A stretch of 64,000 nt of DNA, from NCBI RefSeq assembly GCF_003173035.1, contig NZ_QGLE01000002.1, positions 533,762 through 597,761 of the forward strand. The letters are read 5' to 3'. The translations under genes were made by a program, and so were the position numbers. This stretch comes from Zavarzinia aquatilis (GTDB taxonomy: Bacteria > Pseudomonadota > Alphaproteobacteria > Zavarziniales > Zavarziniaceae). Positions 37,723 to 46,913 of this stretch are shown here, piece after piece. Below the pieces are notes generated by a model that saw only the letters and a program-made list of their open reading frames with translations, had not been told where the DNA came from and made no database searches. How positions within the stretch are numbered: position 1 is the stretch's first letter; every line of letters starts with the position of its first letter.

Positions 37723-38904
37723 TCAGGCGCTCGGCAGGTCGAGAATGCGTTTGGCGATGATGTTGAGCTGAACCTCGCTGGTCCCGCCCTCGATCGAATT
37801 CGCCTTGGTGCGCAGCCAGGCGCGGGCCGCGGCACCGCCATTGGAGGCGGCGCTTTCCCAATCCAGCGCACCCGAGCCGCCGGCGGCCATGATCAGCTCA
37901 TGCCGGGCCTTGTTCAGTTCGGTGCCGTAATATTTCATCATCGACGGTTGCGCCGGATGGGCCTTGCCGGCCTTCAATTCGTCGATGAAACGCTCCGACA
38001 TGGCCCTGAAGGCGGCCGCCCGCACCTCGAACAGCGCGATGCGGGCGCGCAGCACCGGCTCGTCCAGCAGCCCTCGGTCGTCACGGCCCATGGACTGCAG
38101 GGCGATCTCGGGCAAAGGCACGCCGGCCTCGCCGAGGCCCATGGCGCTGATCATCTCCCGCTCGTGGCCGAGCAGATATTTGGCGACGTCCCAGCCCTTG
38201 TTCAGTTCGCCGACAAGGTTTTCCTTCGGCACCTTCACGTCGTCGAAAAAAGTCTCGCAAAACGGCGAATAGCCCGAGATCAGCAGGATCGGCTTGGTGC
38301 TGACCCCTGGCGAAGCCATGTCGAAAAGCACGAAACTGATGCCGTTGTGCTTGCTCGTCCTGTCGGTCCGGACGAGGCAGAAAATCCAGTCCGCCTTGTC
38401 GGCATAGCTGGTCCAGATCTTCTGGCCGTTGACCAGGAAATGGTCGCCCCTGTCCTCGGCCCGGGTGGCGAGACTGGCCAGATCGGACCCCGCGTTGGGC
38501 TCGGAATAGCCCTGGCACCAGCGGATTTCGCCCCGGGCGATGCGCGGCAGATGTTCCCTCTTCTGCGCTTCGTTGCCGTATTTCAGCAGCGCCGGCCCCA
38601 GCATCCAGATGCCGAAGCTCGACAGCGGCGACCGGCAGCCGAGCCGCGCCATTTCCTGTCGCAGGACTTTGGTCTCCGCCGGATCGAGGCCGCCGCCGCC
38701 ATATTCCCGGGGCCAATCCGGTACGGTCCAGCCCCTGGCCGCCATGCGCTCCAGCCACAGCTTCTGTTCGGGACAGGAAAAGACCGGATTGCGCCCGCCC
38801 CAGCACATGTCCTCGTCGCCCCTGGCCGGCTGCCGCATGGCGGCCGGGCAGTTTTCCTCGAGCCAGGCCGCCACCTCGGCCCGGAAGCCTGCGAGATCGC
38901 TCAT
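37723..38904 (-). CDS. Acyl-CoA dehydrogenase (second pair, second member)
   Basis: 393 residues. Clear GYSEPNAGSDLASLATRAED and NGQKIWTSYADKADWIFCLV segments; C-terminal NSIEGGTSEVQLNIIAKRIL. The EGGTSEVQ loop has Glu one step away from the usual catalytic position. First gene of its operon. A GGGTA-CA-TACCC palindrome lies 28 bases upstream of the start, opposite the fused TetR gene, which is the probable regulator. Confidence 0.88.
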   Translation of the reverse strand: MSDLAGFRAEVAAWLEENCPAAMRQPARGDEDMCWGGRNPVFSCPEQKLWLERMAARGWTVPDWPREYGGGGLDPAETKVLRQEMARLGCRSPLSSFGIWMLGPALLKYGNEAQKREHLPRIARGEIRWCQGYSEPNAGSDLASLATRAEDRGDHFLVNGQKIWTSYADKADWIFCLVRTDRTSKHNGISFVLFDMASPGVSTKPILLISGYSPFCETFFDDVKVPKENLVGELNKGWDVAKYLLGHEREMISAMGLGEAGVPLPEIALQSMGRDDRGLLDEPVLRARIALFEVRAAAFRAMSERFIDELKAGKAHPAQPSMMKYYGTELNKARHELIMAAGGSGALDWESAASNGGAAARAWLRTKANSIEGGTSEVQLNIIAKRILDLPSA

Positions 38905-38931
38905 GTCCTCTCCCTCCGCCCCATTGTTTTC

Positions 38932-38943
38932 GGGTACATACCC
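38932..38943. promoter_or_regulatory. Palindrome upstream of the acyl-CoA dehydrogenase operon
   Basis: GGGTACATACCC: arms GGGTA/TACCC around CA. It lies between the dehydrogenase operon and the divergent double-TetR gene and is a candidate operator for that regulator. Between 38944 and 39185 I see no gene. Confidence 0.5.
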
Positions 38944-39185
38944 ATATTTCTAAAACAAATTTTCGAGGCCGCACAAGGTGAACGTCTCAAGCCGCGGGGA
39001 CGCGACGTAAGGCAAAGGGCACAAGCACCAATGGCGATCAGGAGCCATAAGATATACCTGCGCCGCCGACATACCGATTCTCTGAATTGGCAAACGACCG
39101 GCAATCATCGAGACTGGCGCGATCGCGGCACGCGCGGTCGCGGCGCTTCGGCCGCGCCCCACTCCCGCCCTAGCGAGTAGAATCC

Positions 39186-40394
39186 GTGACCCCAGCGACC
39201 GCAGAAACCCGGCAATATCTCGCGAAGCGCGAGCGCATCCTCGACGCGGCGGCGGCCCTGGTGAACAGCAGCGGTGTCCGCGCCCTTTCGATCGCCGACG
39301 TCGCGGACAGCGTCGGCCTCGGCACGACCAGCATCACCTACTATTTCCGCCGGAAGGAGCTTCTGGTCGCGGCCTGCTTCGATCGCGCGCTCGACCGGCT
39401 CGACAGGCTGGTCAGCCTGGCGGAGCAAGAGCCCGATGCCGAGCGGCGGGTAACCCGCTATGTCGAGGAGAATTTCGCCATGCTGGGCCGCGTGGCCCGG
39501 GGGGAGGAGACCCCGGTGGCCCGCCTGTCGGATCTGCGCGCCCTCGATGAACCCCTTCGAGGCCAGCTCATCGGCCGGTACCTGACCATCTATCGCCGCG
39601 TCCGGCATTTCTGGGACAGCGACGGCAGTCCCCTGCAACGCGCCAGACAGACCGCCCGCGCTCATATCCTGCTCGATACCGTGTTCTGGATGCCGGCCTG
39701 GCTGCCGCTCTACGACCCTCGGGATTATGGCCGGGTCTGCCATCGCCTGCTGGAGTTGCTGCGGCACGGCCTGCTGCCGGCGGGAGCGCCAGCGGCAGGA
39801 TTGGAGACGGGAAGCCTCCAGGTCCCCGATCTCGCCACCTCGCCCTTCCTGGCCGCGGCCATCCGGTTGATCAACACACGAGGCTACAAGGGTGCCTCGG
39901 TCGATCTGATCGCCGCCGAACTGGGCGTCACCAAGGGCAGTTTCTACCATCACCTCGACGGCAAGGACGATCTGGTGCAGGCCTGCTTCGAGCAGAGCTT
40001 TCAGTGGATCGACGATGCCCAACGCCAGGCGGACGCCGCCGGAGGGCCGCATGGCGAGCGCCTCGTGAAAGCGATGCTTTCCCTGGTGACGCGCCAGCTG
40101 TCGCCGTCGGCGGCCCCACTGCTGCGTAACATCGCGCTACACACGCTGCCCCAGGCGATCAGCGCGCAGGTCATGGCGAAATCCCGGCGCATCACGGCGC
40201 GTTTCGCCGGCACGATGATCGACGGCATCACGGACGGCTCGATCCGGCCGATCGACCCCTGGATCGCCGCCCAGACGCTGATGGTTACACTCAACGCCGC
40301 CTATGAGTTACGGCATTGGGCGGCGCGCTGCGGCCTGGAAAATGCGATGGCGACTTACGCCCAGGCCTTCCTTTTCGGATTGTTCAACGAATGA
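39186..40394 (+). CDS. Fused double TetR-family regulator
   Basis: 402 residues, about twice the normal TetR length. Two complete TetR units lie head to tail. Unit 1 has its HTH at about 15-60 (LVNSSGVRALSIADVADSVG then LGTTSITYYFRRKELL) and a ligand domain to about 200. Unit 2 has its HTH at about 225-270 (LINTRGYKGASVDLIAAELG then VTKGSFYHHLDGKDDL) and a ligand domain to the end. Starts at GTG 39186. Divergent from the acyl-CoA dehydrogenase pair. The arrangement would put four HTHs on a dimer, or two on a monomer that acts as a pseudodimer. It may integrate two ligands. Confidence 0.87.
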   Translation: MTPATAETRQYLAKRERILDAAAALVNSSGVRALSIADVADSVGLGTTSITYYFRRKELLVAACFDRALDRLDRLVSLAEQEPDAERRVTRYVEENFAMLGRVARGEETPVARLSDLRALDEPLRGQLIGRYLTIYRRVRHFWDSDGSPLQRARQTARAHILLDTVFWMPAWLPLYDPRDYGRVCHRLLELLRHGLLPAGAPAAGLETGSLQVPDLATSPFLAAAIRLINTRGYKGASVDLIAAELGVTKGSFYHHLDGKDDLVQACFEQSFQWIDDAQRQADAAGGPHGERLVKAMLSLVTRQLSPSAAPLLRNIALHTLPQAISAQVMAKSRRITARFAGTMIDGITDGSIRPIDPWIAAQTLMVTLNAAYELRHWAARCGLENAMATYAQAFLFGLFNE

Positions 40395-40508
40395 ACCGCT
40401 GCGAAATGCTCCTGCCGCCGTCGGCGGGGCTGACCCGTCCGCTCGGCACAGAGGACCTCCGGTCCGAGGGTTAAGATCTCTGACGGCGAATGAGGGGCCA
40501 GACCGGCT

Positions 40509-41510
40509 TCAAGCCCCCTGGAGTCGTCGCAGCGTCAGACGGAGCAGTTCTTCGTAGCGAGCCCTAAGACAGTCCGGCTCGACGATCTCGACACTGTCGC
40601 CCCAGGTGAAGAGGTGCCAGCACATCTCGAGAAGTCCGCCGGCACGAAACCGCACCGTGACAGAACCATCCGGTGCCGTGGTCACGGTCTGAGCGGGATG
40701 GAAGGCGAAGGCGGCCGCATCTCGTGCCGCGTCGCCCCGGAAGCGCCAGACGACGTCGACCGGATCCTCATGAAAGACGCCAAAGGATTGCGCGACGAAA
40801 CCCGCCATGGAGACAGCGGGATCGCGGACAAACGGCATGTCCTCGAGGCTCGCCTGCTCGATGCCGCTGACGGCGAAGAGGCGCAGGAACGGGCCCTTGT
40901 CTTGGCCGACATCATGACCGACGAGATAGGTGCGGGCGCCGAGTAACAGGCCATAGGGCTCCACCGTCCGCCGCTGGCGGGGGCCCACCCCCCGCCTTGC
41001 CCGGTAGCTGACGGAAAGACGACGGCTGGCCTTGATCGCCTGCCGGATCGTCGACAGCACGTCGCCCGACACGATGGGCCTCGGCCCGGGCCGATGGGCG
41101 ATTCCTTCGGCCTCCATCAGGGCTTCGACATCCGGCTCCAGCCGCATGGCCAGTTTCGGCGGGATCAGCGCGGCAATCCTGCTCGCCAAGCGGCGCAGGC
41201 GACCGGCACCATCGTCGTTCCCCTGGGCGGCCATCATGCCGGCGGCACTCGCGAGCAGGGACAGATCGTCGGCGCTGACATCGACCAGCCGATCGACCGT
41301 CTGGGGCGGCAGATACCAATACTTCCGCCCGTCATCGCCCAGCCGGAAGTCCAGCGCCGGAAAGACCTGCGCCACCGCGTCGCGCAGTCGATGCGCCGTC
41401 CGTTCGGAGACCCCGAGGCGCGCGCCAATGTCGTCGAGCGTGAGCCCGGCATGGCTGGCCCTCAGCGCCAAGGCGAGGTCCAGAACTTTGGCGACTTTTT
41501 CCTGACGCAT
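40509..41510 (-). CDS. WYL-domain transcriptional regulator
   Basis: 333 residues from ATG 41510. N-terminal winged HTH (ALRASHAGLTLDDIGARLGV then SERTAHRLRDAVAQVF), middle WYL domain (about 135-220; IKASRRLSVSYRARRG, RRTVEPYGLLLGARTYLVGH), and a C-terminal WCX-type part. WYL regulators of this layout (CapW, BrxR) repress phage-defence operons and respond to nucleic-acid or nucleotide ligands. Divergent from the four-gene nuclease cassette with a 169-base AT-richer gap between them. Confidence 0.88.
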   Translation of the reverse strand: MRQEKVAKVLDLALALRASHAGLTLDDIGARLGVSERTAHRLRDAVAQVFPALDFRLGDDGRKYWYLPPQTVDRLVDVSADDLSLLASAAGMMAAQGNDDGAGRLRRLASRIAALIPPKLAMRLEPDVEALMEAEGIAHRPGPRPIVSGDVLSTIRQAIKASRRLSVSYRARRGVGPRQRRTVEPYGLLLGARTYLVGHDVGQDKGPFLRLFAVSGIEQASLEDMPFVRDPAVSMAGFVAQSFGVFHEDPVDVVWRFRGDAARDAAAFAFHPAQTVTTAPDGSVTVRFRAGGLLEMCWHLFTWGDSVEIVEPDCLRARYEELLRLTLRRLQGA

Positions 41511-41679
41511 GTCACCTGACCGAATCTGGCAGTTCACAATGGTACTTGAAGATCGCGGCGGATGACGAGCCAAAGTTAACGTCAATGAAACCATGGGTTA
41601 AGAAAAATAACTCAGCGCCACCCTTGGCATTAATCGAACGCACGCCTCCGCCAAAAATGGAAGCTTGAAGGAGAACGAA

Positions 41680-41886
41680 ATGGCAATCGGCAGCGCGGTG
41701 GAAAAGGGACCCACGGTCTATGTCTATGACGAACGGGGGCGACAGCTCTTCACCAAGTCGCGGGGCAGCCAGCCGACGGATGGCCTCAAGGGTTACACCT
41801 CCGGCACCGTGAGCATTCGGCATGGCTTCACCATCTTCACCTATGACGACAAGGGCCGGCAGGTGTCGAGCACGAGCGCGCGGTAA
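41680..41886 (+). CDS. Small two-repeat protein, first gene of the nuclease cassette
   Basis: 68 residues starting at ATG 41680, with AGGAG 6 bases upstream. Two related halves: VYVYDERGRQLFTKSRG and FTIFTYDDKGRQVSSTS, joined by a Gly-rich turn, so a small duplicated beta fold. I believe it belongs to a widespread family of short proteins, but I cannot name a function. Its stop overlaps a following ATG (TAATG). Could be an antitoxin, a sensor or a subunit. Confidence 0.7.
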   Translation: MAIGSAVEKGPTVYVYDERGRQLFTKSRGSQPTDGLKGYTSGTVSIRHGFTIFTYDDKGRQVSSTSAR

Positions 41887-41915
41887 TGCCCACGTCCAGG
41901 CAAAGGTCAGAAGGC

Positions 41916-42806
41916 ATGACGATCTTCTCTCGCCGGTTCCGCCCGCTCGATGCCGCGACCGTGGAAAACGACGGCCTGTTCACAGCCTTGTCGAGACATT
42001 GGCAGCCGGCTGGCTGCGATGATCCGCGGCAACCGGGATTGCGGCTGGCGGTCCGAAACGGTTACCTGAACTTCTACCGTCTCGGCCAATCGGTCGCGAA
42101 GCTCGGCTTCGACAGGCGTGGCCGGCTTCATGCCGAAGTCCATCACAAGTATCTCGACGGGAATGCCGCCGGCCAGAAGTACGAAAAACTGACGACCGCC
42201 GACGGTTTGTCGGAATGGATCGAGCGATGCGAGGGATTTACGTCGAAGGAAAAATGCTTCGTCGACAGGGTCGTCGGCCGGAACGCCGGGGTGATCGACC
42301 TCGAGATGGCCTTGCCGGCCGGCCATGACAGCGCCGGACGCAAGATCGCACCCCGGGTCGATCTGGTCGCCCTGGAGCGCACGACCGCAGGCCACCGCAT
42401 CGTCTTCTGGGAGGTGAAGCTCGCCACCGACGCCCGCGTCCGGCGCCAGGGGGATGCACGGCCCGAGGTCGTGGAACAACTGGAGACCTATGGGGGCTGG
42501 CTGCGCGACCACGCCGACATGGTCGCCGAAGCCTACCGCGAGAACTGCCGCGTGCTGCGTGATCTCCACCACGCCGCCGCGACACGCCATCCGCTCGGCG
42601 AGACGATCCTCGATGTCGCGAACGGCGACCTGCCCCTCGAAGTCGATCCGGTGCCCCGCCTGCTGATCGCCGATTTTCGGGGCGACGATCAGAAGGGTGC
42701 TGGCAGTTTCGCGGCGAACGGCCACGAGGCAAAGCTGCGGACGGCCCGATGCCGCCTCCATGTCGTGCGGAACGAGAGCGATCTCACCTTGCCGGTCCTG
42801 CCATGA
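41916..42806 (+). CDS. PD-(D/E)XK-like nuclease domain protein
   Basis: 296 residues from ATG 41916 (AAAGG 9 bases upstream). An alternative ATG at 41886 would overlap the previous stop. The core motif is RVDLVALERTTAGH followed by RIVFWEVKLATDARVRRQGD: a D, then a strand with E-x-K, as in PD-(D/E)XK nucleases, with acidic VIDLEMALP upstream and EVVEQLETYGGWL downstream. Its stop overlaps the beta-CASP gene by ATGA. Likely acts on DNA or RNA; specificity unknown. Confidence 0.65.
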   Translation: MTIFSRRFRPLDAATVENDGLFTALSRHWQPAGCDDPRQPGLRLAVRNGYLNFYRLGQSVAKLGFDRRGRLHAEVHHKYLDGNAAGQKYEKLTTADGLSEWIERCEGFTSKEKCFVDRVVGRNAGVIDLEMALPAGHDSAGRKIAPRVDLVALERTTAGHRIVFWEVKLATDARVRRQGDARPEVVEQLETYGGWLRDHADMVAEAYRENCRVLRDLHHAAATRHPLGETILDVANGDLPLEVDPVPRLLIADFRGDDQKGAGSFAANGHEAKLRTARCRLHVVRNESDLTLPVLP

Positions 42807-44041
42807 CCGTCGAGTTGATCGTTCATCGCGGCACGCGGGAAATCGGCGGCTCCTGCATCGAGATCCGGCATTCGGGCGGCGACCGCCTGATCCTCGACGC
42901 CGGCCGCCCGCTGGACGCGCCGGACGGCGCGAGCGGACTGCTGCCCGCCAGCCTCGACCGGCGTGGCCTCGCGACCGTCCTGATCAGCCATCCGCATCAG
43001 GACCATTGGGGATTGAGCGAAGAATTGCCGGCCGCCTGGCCGGTCTGGACCGGCGCCGCCTCGGCTCGCCTGATCGGCCTGACCGCGGACACGATGCGTC
43101 GTCCCCTGTCCCGCACCTTGTCCACCTGGGACAGCCGCGGCGGCCCCCTCGCGCTCGGGCCTTTCACGGTCACGCCGATCCTGACCGATCATTCGGCCTT
43201 CGACGCCCATATGCTGCTGATCGACTGTGACGGCCGGCGCATTCTCTACACGGGGGACTTCCGGCGTCACGGCCGAAAGTCGGTGCTGGTGGACCGCATG
43301 ATGGCCACCCCGCCGTCCGCGATCGACGTGATGCTGACCGAAGGGACCAATCTCGGCACCGACAAGCCCACCGTCTCCGAAGCCGATCTCGAAAAGGATT
43401 TCGCCACCCTGATCGACCGGACGCCGGGCCGTCTCTTCGTCTCCTGGTCGGCGCAGAACATCGACCGGACGGTGACCCTCTTCCGGGCGGCGCGGCAGTG
43501 CGGCCGGACACTCGTCATTGATCTCTATACCGCCGATGTCCTCGACCATGTGGCTCCGGGAACCCGGCTTCCCCACCCCGGCCTGCCCGATATCAAGGTC
43601 GTCATGACCCACGGACTCGCGGCCGCCTATCGGCGCCGGGGCCGCGAGGATTACGTTCGCCGCATGGTGAAGCAGGGAATTTCGGCGGCACGCCTGCAAT
43701 CCCGCCGCGATGTCGTCATGCTTCGCCAAGGGTTGCTGCACGACTACCAGCACAAGGGCGTGGTGCCCTGCGCCGACGACGCCCTGTGCTTCTCCATGTG
43801 GCGCGGCTATTTCGACGATCCGCGTTTCGCCGGCCCGCTCGACTGGTGCCGGTCCCATGGTGTTCCGATCCACCAGATCCATACCAGCGGCCATGCTTCG
43901 CCCGCCGACCTCCGCGCCTTCGCCGGCGCCATGAAGCCCGGGGTCGTGGTGCCGGTCCACGGGGTGAAATGGGACGAGGCGGCAGAAGGGTTTCCGCCCC
44001 TGCGCCGCCTTGATGACGGCGACATCATGAGACTGCCATGA
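42803..44041 (+). CDS. Metallo-beta-lactamase/beta-CASP nuclease (RNase J/CPSF-like)
   Basis: 412 residues. The MBL metal motif is SHPHQDHWGLSE (HxHxDH) at about 62. Further metal ligands are in TDHSAFDAH, YTGDFRRHGRKS and the C-terminal HTSGHASPADLRAF, with final VVPVHGVKWDEA. The inserted region with LVIDLYTADVLDHV resembles the beta-CASP cap. Such enzymes are RNA or single-strand nucleases. Overlaps both neighbours by ATGA, so expression is tightly coupled with the PD-(D/E)XK protein. Confidence 0.85.
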   Translation: MTVELIVHRGTREIGGSCIEIRHSGGDRLILDAGRPLDAPDGASGLLPASLDRRGLATVLISHPHQDHWGLSEELPAAWPVWTGAASARLIGLTADTMRRPLSRTLSTWDSRGGPLALGPFTVTPILTDHSAFDAHMLLIDCDGRRILYTGDFRRHGRKSVLVDRMMATPPSAIDVMLTEGTNLGTDKPTVSEADLEKDFATLIDRTPGRLFVSWSAQNIDRTVTLFRAARQCGRTLVIDLYTADVLDHVAPGTRLPHPGLPDIKVVMTHGLAAAYRRRGREDYVRRMVKQGISAARLQSRRDVVMLRQGLLHDYQHKGVVPCADDALCFSMWRGYFDDPRFAGPLDWCRSHGVPIHQIHTSGHASPADLRAFAGAMKPGVVVPVHGVKWDEAAEGFPPLRRLDDGDIMRLP

Positions 44042-44286
44042 CCGGTCGGGGGCCTTGTGTCGGCATTTTCTGGAAAGTCGGCGCCTTCGTGCCGCTCGAC
44101 CGGACGCCGCTGGCGCAGGCCGCCCCCTATGGCGACGGCCTGACGCAGGGCACCGATCATGCCGACCGGCGGCTTCAGGCTCGTGCCCTCATCACGCGCC
44201 TCGCAGCCCTCGACGTTACCTCGGGCACGGCCGGCGTCAGACAAAGGCTGGCAGAATTGGTGGCGGATCGGGTGAATGCGGCCTGA
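44038..44286 (+). CDS. Small protein, last gene of the nuclease cassette
   Basis: 82 residues; ATG overlaps the preceding stop. The N-terminal part (VGIFWKVGAFVPLDRTPLAQ then AAPYGDGLTQGTDHADR) resembles a short widespread family with a GIF...PL..AEPYGD...GH pattern. The C-terminal part is different and helical, so it may be a truncated or hybrid member. Converges closely with the FAD oxidoreductase gene (7-base gap). Function unknown. Confidence 0.6.
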   Translation: MTGRGPCVGIFWKVGAFVPLDRTPLAQAAPYGDGLTQGTDHADRRLQARALITRLAALDVTSGTAGVRQRLAELVADRVNAA

Positions 44287-44293
44287 CACGGGG

Positions 44294-45586
44294 TCAAAGG
44301 CCGAGGCGGTCGCGCAGCCTGTAATAGGCCATGCCGGCTGCCAGCAACGGGGCTCGCAGGGCAGGCCCTCCCGGAAAGGCCTGCGCGGGCAGGCCGGCGA
44401 ACAGATCGAAGACCGCCGAGCGGCCCAGGGCCGCCTCCGCCAGGACCTGTCCCATATAGGGCGCCAGCACGACACCCCGGCCGGAGAAGCCACCGGCGGC
44501 CAAGCCCGCCTCGCCGATTCGCCGGACATAGGGCATACGGCTCATGGTGATGCCGAGCGTGCCGCCCCAGGCATGGGCGACAGCGACGCCGCCGAGTTGG
44601 GGAAAAACCCGCAGCATGTGGCGGCGGACGAAATCCGCAAGGTTACGGGGATCGCGATAGGAATAGGTTTCCCCCCCGCCGAAGACGAGGCGGCGGTTGC
44701 GATCGACCCGGAAGTAATAGACGACGAAACGGCTGTCGCTGGCGGCGGCCCCCCCGGCGATCAGACTGGCGGCCAGCGGGGGCGGCAGCGGCTCGGTCGC
44801 CAGGATATAGTTGCGGATGGGCATGACGTGCCGGTCGATCGCAGAGACCAGCCCGCTCGTCATGCCGTTCCCGGCATGGATCACCTGGCGGGCCGTGACC
44901 TTGCCGCCGGGGGTCACGATCCCGGCGGGCACGCCGTCCCGGACCGCCAGCGCGGGTGTCGCCTCGAAGACGCGGACGCCGGCCTCGAGCGCCCGCCGGG
45001 CAAGCCCGAGCGCCAGCTTGAGCGGCTGGACATGGCCCGAGGCGGCATCGTGCAGGCCGCCGCAATAGGCATCGCTCGCCACCCTTTGCCGGATATCCGC
45101 CGGCCCCAACGGCGTAAGCGCCTCGAAGCCATAGTGGCGGCGCATGTGTTCCGCATGGCGGGACAAGGCCTCCACCGCCCGCGGTCGGTGTTCCAGGCGA
45201 TAGACCCCCGGGGTGTAGTCGCAGTCAAGGCCGGAAGCGATCAACCCCTGGAAATGGGTCATGGCGTCGAGCGCGACATCCCACAGGCGATGGGCGACCT
45301 CGAGACCATAGAGGCGTTCCAGCTCCTCCTGTTTCAGGCGCAATCCGGTGCTGGCATGGCCGCCGTTCCGCCCGCTGGCGCCGTCGCCGACACGACCGGC
45401 CTCCAGCAGGACGACATCCCGTCCCGCCTGCGCCAGGCGAAGGGCCGCCGCCAGTCCGGTGAAGCCGCCGCCGATCACGCAGACATCGGCGGTCACGGCC
45501 TCGCGCAGCACGGGCTGCTCCGGCAGGGGGGGACAGGTCGCGGCATACACCGTGCCTGGCGGCGGCGCGGGGCTCACAGATACCAT
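44294..45586 (-). CDS. FAD-dependent amine oxidase (DAO/PuuB-like)
   Basis: 430 residues. N-terminal FAD Rossmann motif VCVIGGGFTGLAAALRLAQA with VVLLEAGRVGDGASGRNGGH (the GRNGGH motif of PuuB-like enzymes), and a C-terminal return motif GFSGRGVVLAPYMGQVLAEA. It oxidises an amine or N-alkyl amino acid using oxygen. Its start overlaps the 3' end of the glutamine-synthetase-like gene. The PuuA/PuuB-like pairing resembles the gamma-glutamylation route for polyamine breakdown. Confidence 0.87.
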   Translation of the reverse strand: MVSVSPAPPPGTVYAATCPPLPEQPVLREAVTADVCVIGGGFTGLAAALRLAQAGRDVVLLEAGRVGDGASGRNGGHASTGLRLKQEELERLYGLEVAHRLWDVALDAMTHFQGLIASGLDCDYTPGVYRLEHRPRAVEALSRHAEHMRRHYGFEALTPLGPADIRQRVASDAYCGGLHDAASGHVQPLKLALGLARRALEAGVRVFEATPALAVRDGVPAGIVTPGGKVTARQVIHAGNGMTSGLVSAIDRHVMPIRNYILATEPLPPPLAASLIAGGAAASDSRFVVYYFRVDRNRRLVFGGGETYSYRDPRNLADFVRRHMLRVFPQLGGVAVAHAWGGTLGITMSRMPYVRRIGEAGLAAGGFSGRGVVLAPYMGQVLAEAALGRSAVFDLFAGLPAQAFPGGPALRAPLLAAGMAYYRLRDRLGL

Positions 45587-46911
45587 TCGTATTCCACCGG
45601 CGAATAGAAGGACAGCAGGCGGCGATATTCACGCGCCCGGACGTCGACGAAAACATCGACCAGCGACGGGCCGAGCGCCTCCCGCAGGGCCGCGCTGCCC
45701 GCCAGCACGGCGAGGGCGGCCGGCAGATCCGTGGGCACCGCGGGGTCGGCCAGCAGATTGGCGTTGCCGGTCGACGGCGGTCCGGGGTCGATCCGCCCCT
45801 CGATCCCGTGCAGCACACTGGCAAGGACCGAGGCCATGACCAGATGGGGATGGGCGTCGCCACCAGCGACGCGATGCTCGATCCGCCGCGCCGACGGGTC
45901 GCCACCAGGCACCCGAAAGGCGACGGAGCGGTTGTCGAAGCCCCAGCTGCGGTTGATGGGCACGAAATTGCCCGGCACGAAGCGGCGATAGGCATTGTGA
46001 TGGGGGGCGTGAAGCGCCAGGCAATCGGGCATCAACGCGCGGATGCCACCGATGGCGTGGCGCAGCAGCGTCTCCCCGCCCTCGGCGGCGAAGAGATTGC
46101 GCCCCGCCCCGTCGACCATGGAGAGATGAAGATGCAGGCCGTTGCCCGGCTGGTCGGCGAAAGGCTTGGCCATGAAGGTGACGTCGAGATCGTGGGAACG
46201 CGCGGCATTCCACAGGATCTGGCGCAGCAGCAGAACCTCGTCGGCCGAGCGGGCGGGATCGTCGCCGTGGTGAAGATTCAGCTCGAACTGGCCGATTCCG
46301 GTCTCTGACGTCACCCCGCCGAGGCGCAGCCCCATCGCCTCGGCGTAACGGCGCACCGTCTCGAAGAACGGATCGAGTGTATCGAGCACCGGCGTGCCAT
46401 GTGAGCGCGACCAGGCCGGTACGTCGCGGAACAGCGGCGGCAGCACGGGCGAACCGTCTGGCCCGCGCTTGCGGTCGATGACGTGAAATTCGACCTCGAA
46501 GGCCGTGACCGGCCGGAGACCCGATGCGCGGAGACGCGCCAGCACGCGATCGAGGACATTGCGGGGATCATGGCCGAGCGGATCGCCGTCGCCCCACACC
46601 ATGCGCATCAGCACCTGGGCGGTGGGCCGCGCCGTCCACGGCAGGCGGGTGACGGAGCCGGGCACCATGACGCCCGCGCCGTCGGGATCGCCGTCGGAAA
46701 TGCCCCGCCCGTCGGCATCCAGGCATTCGCCCGGTGTCGTCAGGGCCATGATCGCCTGGGGAATCCTCAGTCGTCCGCCGGACAGCGCCGCCGCCTCGGC
46801 GCGGGGCAGACGCTTGCCGCGCAGACGGCCGGAGAGGTCCGGGAAGACGGCGTCGATTTCGACGATATCGGGATTGTCGGCAAGGAAACGGTCGATCGTC
46901 GCGTCGTCCAT
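45574..46911 (-). CDS. Glutamine synthetase family ligase (PuuA/gamma-glutamyl type)
   Basis: 445 residues from ATG 46911. Conserved GS elements: VTAFEVEFHVID, ETGIGQFELNLHHGDD (about 235), KPFADQPGNGLHLHLSM (about 275) and an ending YRRLLSFYSPVEYEWYL. Class III/gamma-glutamylpolyamine synthetase style rather than assimilatory GlnA. It would join glutamate to an amine before oxidation by the adjacent FAD enzyme. It starts 3 bases beyond the stop of the hydantoinase B gene. Confidence 0.87.
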   Translation of the reverse strand: MDDATIDRFLADNPDIVEIDAVFPDLSGRLRGKRLPRAEAAALSGGRLRIPQAIMALTTPGECLDADGRGISDGDPDGAGVMVPGSVTRLPWTARPTAQVLMRMVWGDGDPLGHDPRNVLDRVLARLRASGLRPVTAFEVEFHVIDRKRGPDGSPVLPPLFRDVPAWSRSHGTPVLDTLDPFFETVRRYAEAMGLRLGGVTSETGIGQFELNLHHGDDPARSADEVLLLRQILWNAARSHDLDVTFMAKPFADQPGNGLHLHLSMVDGAGRNLFAAEGGETLLRHAIGGIRALMPDCLALHAPHHNAYRRFVPGNFVPINRSWGFDNRSVAFRVPGGDPSARRIEHRVAGGDAHPHLVMASVLASVLHGIEGRIDPGPPSTGNANLLADPAVPTDLPAALAVLAGSAALREALGPSLVDVFVDVRAREYRRLLSFYSPVEYEWYL

Positions 46912-46913
46912 GA

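Noticed and set aside
40395..40508. Short inverted GGACC/GGTCC pair between convergent genes
   Set aside because: Arms too short and imperfect to call a terminator.
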